A DNA stretch of 10,389 nt. It comes from CAYOBW01 sp964402115 (GTDB taxonomy: Bacteria > Verrucomicrobiota > Kiritimatiellia > UBA8416 > CAYOBW01). The notes beneath the pieces were generated by a model. That model was given only the letters and a program-made list of their open reading frames with translations. It had not been told where the DNA came from and searched no databases. Position 1 is the stretch's first letter; each line of letters begins with the position of its first letter. The stretch lies in the NCBI GenBank assembly GCA_964402115.1, contig CAYOBW010000258.1, positions 1-10,389 of the forward strand, in the 5' to 3' direction. The position numbers were made by a program, and so were the translations under genes. Below are positions 7,701-10,389 of the stretch, in pieces.

Positions 7701-9060
7701 GGACGGCAGCTCCGATCTCTTCAGCCCCGGCTACTTCGCGCTCGAGCTTGCCGGCGGCGACACGGCCACGCTGACCGCCGCCGCCGCAACCCCCGACTGC
7801 CCGGCGCCCGCAACCCCCGCAACCCCCGCGCGCCCCGCGCGCCACACCGCAGCCGACGACCACGCCGAGAGCCTGGAGGCGACGCTCCGCCGCGCCCTCG
7901 CCGCCTTCGTCGTGAAGCGCGACGACTCGCTGACCGTCATCGCCGGCTACCCGTGGTTTCTCGACTGGGGGCGCGACACGCTCATCAGCCTGCGCGGCCT
8001 GATCGCCGCGGGCCTGCTCAAGGAAGCGCGCGACATCCTGTACCAGTTTGCCCGCTTCGAGCGGCAGGGCACGCTGCCCAACATGATTCGCGGCGGGGAC
8101 GATTCGAACCGCGACACCTCCGATGCCCCGCTCTGGTTCTTCGTCGCCTGCGCGGATCTGCTCGACCACCTGCGCGCGAAAACGCTGCTCGACCTGGACT
8201 GCGCCGGACGTCCGCTGAGCGCGGTCCTCGCGTCCATCGCCGCGGGCTACCGCAAGGGCACGCCGAACGGCATCCGCATGGACCCCGCCAGCGGCCTGAT
8301 CTTCAGCCCCTCGCACTTCACGTGGATGGACACGAACTTCCCCGCCTGCTCCCCGCGCGAAGGGTACCCCATCGAGATCCAGGCCCTCTGGCACGCCGCG
8401 CTGGGCTTGCTGGCGCGCATCGACCCCGGCGGCGACTGGCTGGCCCTGCAGGCGCGCGTCGGGGCCTCCATCGCCCGCCACTACGTGCGCCCCGGCCAGC
8501 AGTTCCTGGCGGACTGCCTGCACGCGCGCCCGGGTACGCCGGCGGCTGCGGCGGAGCCCGATGACGCCCTGCGCCCGAACCAGCTCTTCGCCGTCACGCT
8601 GGGCGCCCTCACCGACCCCCGCGTGCGCGAAGCGGTCCTCGCCTCGTGCGAGGAACTGATCGTGCCCGGCGCGTTGCGCAGCCTCGCGGACCGACCCGTC
8701 CGCCGCCACCTGCCCGTGTCCAACCAGGGCCGCCTGCTCAACAATCCGGGCGCACCCTACTGGGGCGAGTACGGCGGCGACGAGGACACGCGCCGCAAGC
8801 CGGCGTATCACAACGGCACCGCCTGGACCTGGCCGTTCCCCTCCTACGTGGAGGGTCTCCACCAGACCTACGGCGCCCCGGTGCGCGCAACGGCCCTAGC
8901 GATCCTTTCGAGCAGCGCCCACCTGCTGAACACGGGCTGCCTCGGGCACCTGCCGGAGATCCTGGACGGCAATGCGCCGCACGCCCAGCGCGGCTGCTGC
9001 GCGCAGGCCTGGAGCGTGACGGAACTGTACCGCGTCGCCCGGCTGCTGCTGAAGACGTAG
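4786..9060 (+). CDS. Bifunctional glycogen debranching enzyme: GH13 domain fused to GH133-like amylo-alpha-1,6-glucosidase
   Basis: 1424-aa cytoplasmic enzyme, with no signal peptide seen. The beta-rich N-terminal domain (about 1-150) leads into a GH13 barrel (about 180-500) with all four signature regions: DIPINH (256-261), GFRCDAGY (325-332, nucleophile Asp329), FLLEGLGG (acid/base Glu358) and ETHDNN (Asp417). A beta-type tail ends near 590. From about 765 a GDE N-domain-like module begins (LCTNGRGAMAL), and an Ala/Pro linker spans about 998-1022. The C-terminal (alpha/alpha)6-type domain has AGYPWFLDWGRDTLISLRGL (1053-1072), RDTSDAPLWF (1109-1118, Asp1113 a likely general acid), FTWMDTNF, PREGYPIEIQALW (1190-1202) and YHNGTAWTWPFPSYVE (1341-1356). 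The GH13 part would be a 4-alpha-glucanotransferase or amylase and the C-terminal part the 1,6-glucosidase, as in the eukaryotic enzyme; the exact GH13 activity is inferred. The start is one base after the pfp stop with only a weak ribosome site, so translation is probably coupled. Confidence 0.92.
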   Translation: MTIVRQDLRQSPAPGSHQLAVHGDTVSFELRLPGDPPGQAWLRTNLGRADIRHREIIDFTEQATPILARDWHDLPMHAAGPGRHALTLPLHEVGCFDAKTFFLPAESDEPWWPDGPNVALKVEPAGTAAANAIYTAFVRQFRTQDPAACNELENGSGPFERLGYSVIPPSGTFRELARRLDFIIGALRFRIVQLLPIFPTPTTYARMGRFGSPFAALDFMDVDPALAEFDRRTTPIEQFRELADAIHARGARLYLDIPINHTGWASWLQNHHPAWFKRNHDRTFHSPGAWGVTWEDLSELDYRHPKLWNYMADVFRFWCRQGVDGFRCDAGYMVPVPVWTYIVASVREAFPDTVFLLEGLGGKLEVTEALLGSAGLNWAYSEIFQTYDRNSFEQYLPYCFATSASRGLLVHFAETHDNNRLAATSPTHARMRTALAALSSEAGGFGITNGVEWLAREKVDVHGAPALAWGSADNQVAALGRLNALLAVHPAFHSGARSALIQQGGGNVLVMARRCRAGAHLALVLVNLDTTQPVTAHWPTQPDEAEALVDLLTGQERRVQRGGGASRTPLDPGQVLCLSPDPAALRQVTEAQGLPPDHAESHVEQRRVRAKALDIHVCLHPRRDAATLDLDALAQRLRADPRACCAKEGSRPPVAVWQWPRDLTRTVLVPPGHFLLVQAPHRFTADLLAGDTPLRREESLPDAHGGHFALFLPRPAPARPETQALALAVYGPGPARRERVELLRLADWEHTPALLSLDAARVRAAASSGLCTNGRGAMALANADWGAIRSQYHALLAANLHPAFPVDRHIMLTRCRAWLVYRDYSHELNAACQTAFTTNPDGSLQWDFAVPAGQGKVVPLSITLALEPGCNRIRLACARPRHGNGPDLLTAAQAVTLVVRPDIEDRNFHAKTKAYTGAEGAFPAAVHAVPGGFRFQPAPDRALTVTADRGTFGIEPQWQYMLAHPFEAQRGQDGSSDLFSPGYFALELAGGDTATLTAAAATPDCPAPATPATPARPARHTAADDHAESLEATLRRALAAFVVKRDDSLTVIAGYPWFLDWGRDTLISLRGLIAAGLLKEARDILYQFARFERQGTLPNMIRGGDDSNRDTSDAPLWFFVACADLLDHLRAKTLLDLDCAGRPLSAVLASIAAGYRKGTPNGIRMDPASGLIFSPSHFTWMDTNFPACSPREGYPIEIQALWHAALGLLARIDPGGDWLALQARVGASIARHYVRPGQQFLADCLHARPGTPAAAAEPDDALRPNQLFAVTLGALTDPRVREAVLASCEELIVPGALRSLADRPVRRHLPVSNQGRLLNNPGAPYWGEYGGDEDTRRKPAYHNGTAWTWPFPSYVEGLHQTYGAPVRATALAILSSSAHLLNTGCLGHLPEILDGNAPHAQRGCCAQAWSVTELYRVARLLLKT

Positions 9061-9072
9061 CGGAGACCAGCC

Positions 9073-9471
9073 ATGACCCACCCGTTGACAGCGGCTGCGC
9101 TCGTGGGGATCGGCGGGTTTGCCGGCTCGATCGCGCGTTACAGCCTGAGCCTCCTCGGCCAGCGGCTGGCCCTCGCCTGGCCCGGCGGCACGTTCGCCGC
9201 CAACCTGGCGGGCTGCTTCATCATCGGCGTCATCGCCGCGGTTTCCGAGCGCAGCGAGGCCCTCTCGCCCCAGGCCCGGCTCCTGCTCGCCACGGGCTTC
9301 TGCGGCGGCTTCACCACCATGTCCTCGCTCGTCTACGAGACCATGCAGATGCTGCGATCCCACTTGTACCTGCACGCCGCCGGCTACCTCGGCGCCACCG
9401 TCGCCGGTTCCCTGCTCGCGTTCATCGCCGGGGCGCTTTGCGTGCGCCTGCTCGTCAGGGGCGCGGGGTGA
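9073..9471 (+). CDS. crcB: Fluoride channel CrcB/FluC
   Basis: Small inner-membrane protein (132 aa, four predicted helices) that as a dual-topology dimer exports toxic fluoride. Family marks: GIGGFAGSIARY (12-23), GGTFAANLAGCFIIG (38-52, pore Asn44) and GFCGGFTTMSSLVYE (75-89). The last motif normally reads GGxTTFSTF. Its two Phe residues line the fluoride path in characterised channels, and here they are Met83 and Leu86. The conserved Gly79/Thr82 region, where the central sodium binds, is retained. A GGAG site (9062-9065) sits seven bases before the ATG, and the start is 12 bases after the debranching enzyme's stop, so it is likely cotranscribed. Fluoride inhibits enolase and pyrophosphatase, which offers a possible but unproven reason for its place behind a PPi-linked glycolytic gene. 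No fluoride riboswitch was recognised upstream. Confidence 0.94.
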   Translation: MTHPLTAAALVGIGGFAGSIARYSLSLLGQRLALAWPGGTFAANLAGCFIIGVIAAVSERSEALSPQARLLLATGFCGGFTTMSSLVYETMQMLRSHLYLHAAGYLGATVAGSLLAFIAGALCVRLLVRGAG

Positions 9472-9480
9472 GAGGGGAAG

Positions 9481-9550
9481 GTGGAAGGTGGAGGGTGGAG
9501 GGTGGAGGGCGGAAGGAAGGCTGAGGGTGGCGGGCTGAGGGTGGAAGGAG
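9481..9550 (+). repeat. Purine-rich 7-base tandem repeat (ten units)
   Basis: The spacer between crcB and the DUF190 gene divides exactly into ten heptads, each beginning with G. Units 1-5 are GTGGAAG, three GTGGAGG and GCGGAAG. The later ones are more worn (GAAGGCT, GAGGGTG, GCGGGCT, GAGGGTG, GAAGGAG). The strand is nearly all purine and rich in GGG runs, so a G-quadruplex is possible in DNA or mRNA. The last unit overlaps the ribosome binding site of the next gene. Similar GGTGGAGG-type tracts are, as I recall, frequent between genes in some Planctomycetota/Verrucomicrobiota-group genomes; that was not checked. Confidence 0.75.
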
Positions 9551-9551
9551 G
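9547..9551 (+). promoter_or_regulatory. Shine-Dalgarno site of the DUF190 gene, inside the heptad repeat
   Basis: GGAGG eight bases before the ATG at 9560. It is formed by the last repeat unit plus one base. The many GGAGG-like copies upstream give several near-equivalent anti-SD targets in a row, but only this one has correct spacing. Confidence 0.7.
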
Positions 9552-9559
9552 ATGACGAC

Positions 9560-9922
9560 ATGGAACTGAAGGGTGAAGCGAAACTCCTGCGGATCTTCCT
9601 CGGCGAAGCCGACCACCTCAAGCACCAGGCCCTCTACGAGGTCATCGTGCGCGAGGCCCGGCGCGCCGGCCTCGCGGGCGCCACCGCGTGGCGGGGCATC
9701 CTGGGCTTCGGCCCGACGAGCCGCCTGCGCACGGCGAAGATCCTCGATTTGTCCAGCGACCTGCCGATCACCGTCGAGATCGTGGACGAGGCCTCGAAGA
9801 TCGAGCGTTTCCTGCCCACGCTCCACGACCTCTTCGAGACGTCCGGGTGCGGCGGACTCGTGACGCTCGAGAACGTGCAGGTCATCCGGTACACACACGG
9901 GGCGGCAGCGGCGGGGGGTTGA
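9560..9922 (+). CDS. DUF190 family protein (PII-like fold, CrcB-associated)
   Basis: Small soluble protein of 120 aa, the usual DUF190 length. Recognisable family pattern: an N-terminal strand with LLRIFLGEADHL, then YEVIVREARRAGLAGATAWR (26-45), GILGFGPTSRLRT, LSSDLPITVEIVDE and IERFLPTLHDLFE, ending in a strand with LVTLENVQVIRY. Family members have a ferredoxin-like fold resembling PII signalling proteins and are often encoded next to crcB. Their biochemical role is not established, so a regulatory or fluoride-linked job here is only inference. The last seven residues (GAAAAGG) are a low-complexity tail. It follows crcB by 88 bases of heptad repeat and is probably on the same transcript, as no promoter was seen between them. 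Confidence 0.93.
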   Translation: MELKGEAKLLRIFLGEADHLKHQALYEVIVREARRAGLAGATAWRGILGFGPTSRLRTAKILDLSSDLPITVEIVDEASKIERFLPTLHDLFETSGCGGLVTLENVQVIRYTHGAAAAGG

Positions 9923-9936
9923 GGTCAGCTGCCGCC
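9901..9936 (+). terminator. Inverted repeat at the end of the rightward unit, possible weak terminator
   Basis: GGCGGCAGC (9901-9909) and GCTGCCGCC (9928-9936) form a perfect 9-bp stem with an 18-base loop that contains the DUF190 stop codon (9920-9922). It lies where a terminator is expected, but the following bases are C-rich with only one TTT, so the U-tract of an intrinsic terminator is missing. It may instead protect the 3' end. Confidence 0.35.
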
Positions 9937-10389
9937 TCCCCGCCCGCCTTTCGCGGCCCTCCTGCGCGGGCTATCCCTGGCGCGACAGCCGTGCTCACTA
10001 ACTTGCCACGTCAGAGAAGACCACGCCCTGGCGGGCGCGGCTACGCGGGTCGCGGGGCAGTAACGGCGGGGACCGCCGTCTCCAGGCCTGCGGTCGCCCG
10101 TGCCGCCTGATCGCGCCACCATCTCGCGGGGCGCCGAGACCGTCGCCCCTCCAGGCGAAAAGGAACATCCAAGGCTGAAGGGCGGCGGCATCGGCACCTG
10201 CTCCTCCCCTTGGGCCTTGAACACTCGCGACAGCAGCGTCCATGAGCGTGCATCAGCGGTCGCATCTCCCCCCACTTGAACATGGCGCGTTGAGCGTTCG
10301 CTCTCATTCAGGCGGTCTTCGGCCATCATGAGAATGCTGCTGCTTCGGCACGCTTGACAGATCCCGACCACTTCCGGCAAGCTCCCGTC
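9937..10389. other. Region without a supported gene
   Basis: About 450 bases in which neither strand has a frame with recognisable protein character. A leftward frame beginning with TTG at 10380, and open to the right edge, reads LPEVVGICQACRSSSILMM and then degenerates into Pro/Gly/Arg-rich sequence typical of non-coding GC-rich DNA. Its first 60 codons could be the end of a gene or a pseudogene fragment entering from the right. G+C falls to about 60% after 10200, against 75-78% in the neighbouring genes. No tRNA, rRNA or integron attC site was found. Confidence 0.6.
10024..10158. repeat. Cluster of short hairpins in the intergenic region
   Basis: Four perfect short inverted repeats within 135 bases: CGCCC-TGGC-GGGCG (10024-10037), ACGGCGG-GGA-CCGCCGT (10063-10079), TCTCG with an 8-base loop to CGAGA (10122-10139) and TCGCC with a 6-base loop to GGCGA (10143-10158). 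A self-complementary CAGGCCTG lies at 10083-10090. High G+C makes chance stems likely, but the 7-bp stem with a 3-base loop stands out. A structured RNA or a dispersed intergenic repeat are the options; neither can be shown from one copy. Confidence 0.4.

Noticed and set aside
6753..8564. A 603-codon rightward frame inside the debranching enzyme
   Set aside because: Arg/Pro/Ala-rich +1 frame of a gene whose GDE motifs are unmistakable in the other frame.
4684..8862. A 1392-codon open frame antisense to the debranching enzyme
   Set aside because: Its translation is Arg/Gly/Ala/Val-rich without any domain pattern, and it mirrors codon positions of a strongly supported gene. Stop codons are rare in the antisense frame of genes with very high G+C third positions.
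9472..9559. Reading the heptad repeat as a CRISPR or insertion-sequence end
   Set aside because: Units are 7 bases with no spacers, no terminal inverted repeats and no target duplication; it is a simple tandem repeat.
10260..10310. Integron attC site suggested by GTTGAGC (fits GTTRRRY)
   Set aside because: No partner RYYYAAC core at a suitable distance and no folded inner boxes were found.
10354..10389. Rightward promoter at a perfect TTGACA (10354-10359)
   Set aside because: Bases 17 away (GCAAGC at 10377-10382) do not resemble a -10 element, and the other spacings are no better.

Overview
The window is a very GC-rich (mostly above 70%) stretch of a Gram-negative, double-membrane bacterium: it encodes an outer-membrane efflux channel and two exported, probably lipid-anchored proteins. 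The pairing of a PPi-type phosphofructokinase with a giant two-domain glycogen debranching enzyme, and the purine-rich heptad repeat between genes, would suit the Planctomycetota/Verrucomicrobiota/Kiritimatiellota group. That placement is an impression only; no rRNA or marker gene is present to settle it.

Left third (1-3357, all leftward): a tripartite efflux operon read as tetR regulator (3357-2749), lipoprotein outer-membrane factor of the TolC/NodT type (2741-1227), and HlyD/AcrA-type periplasmic adaptor (1209 to beyond the left edge). The inner-membrane pump, presumably RND, should lie outside the window. The three genes are packed with gaps of 7 and 17 bases. A perfect 5+4+5 palindrome lies inside a candidate promoter just upstream of tetR, which suggests the operon is autoregulated.

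Middle and right (3558-9922, all rightward): from a divergent promoter region come a PPi-dependent 6-phosphofructokinase (408 aa), a 1424-aa debranching enzyme joining a GH13 domain to a C-terminal GH133-like amylo-alpha-1,6-glucosidase domain, the fluoride channel CrcB/FluC, and a DUF190 protein. The first two are one base apart, and CrcB follows 12 bases later. An 88-base spacer built of ten 7-base purine-rich units separates crcB from the DUF190 gene and supplies that gene's ribosome binding site. The first pair makes metabolic sense together: glycogen is debranched to feed glycolysis, and the fructose-6-phosphate step uses PPi instead of ATP. CrcB plus DUF190 is a recurrent pair in bacteria; its role beside these genes is inferred.

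Right end (9923-10389): no gene can be supported. A 9-bp inverted repeat overlaps the end of the DUF190 gene, followed by several tight hairpins. The last ~190 bases drop to about 60% G+C and carry a leftward frame open at the edge, possibly a gene fragment. No tRNA, rRNA, CRISPR array or intact insertion sequence was seen. The long overlapping antisense frames (one of 1392 codons) are by-products of the base composition. I found no clear case for a wholly new system; the debrancher architecture, the altered CrcB Phe box, the heptad repeat and the hairpin cluster are the items most worth a second look.
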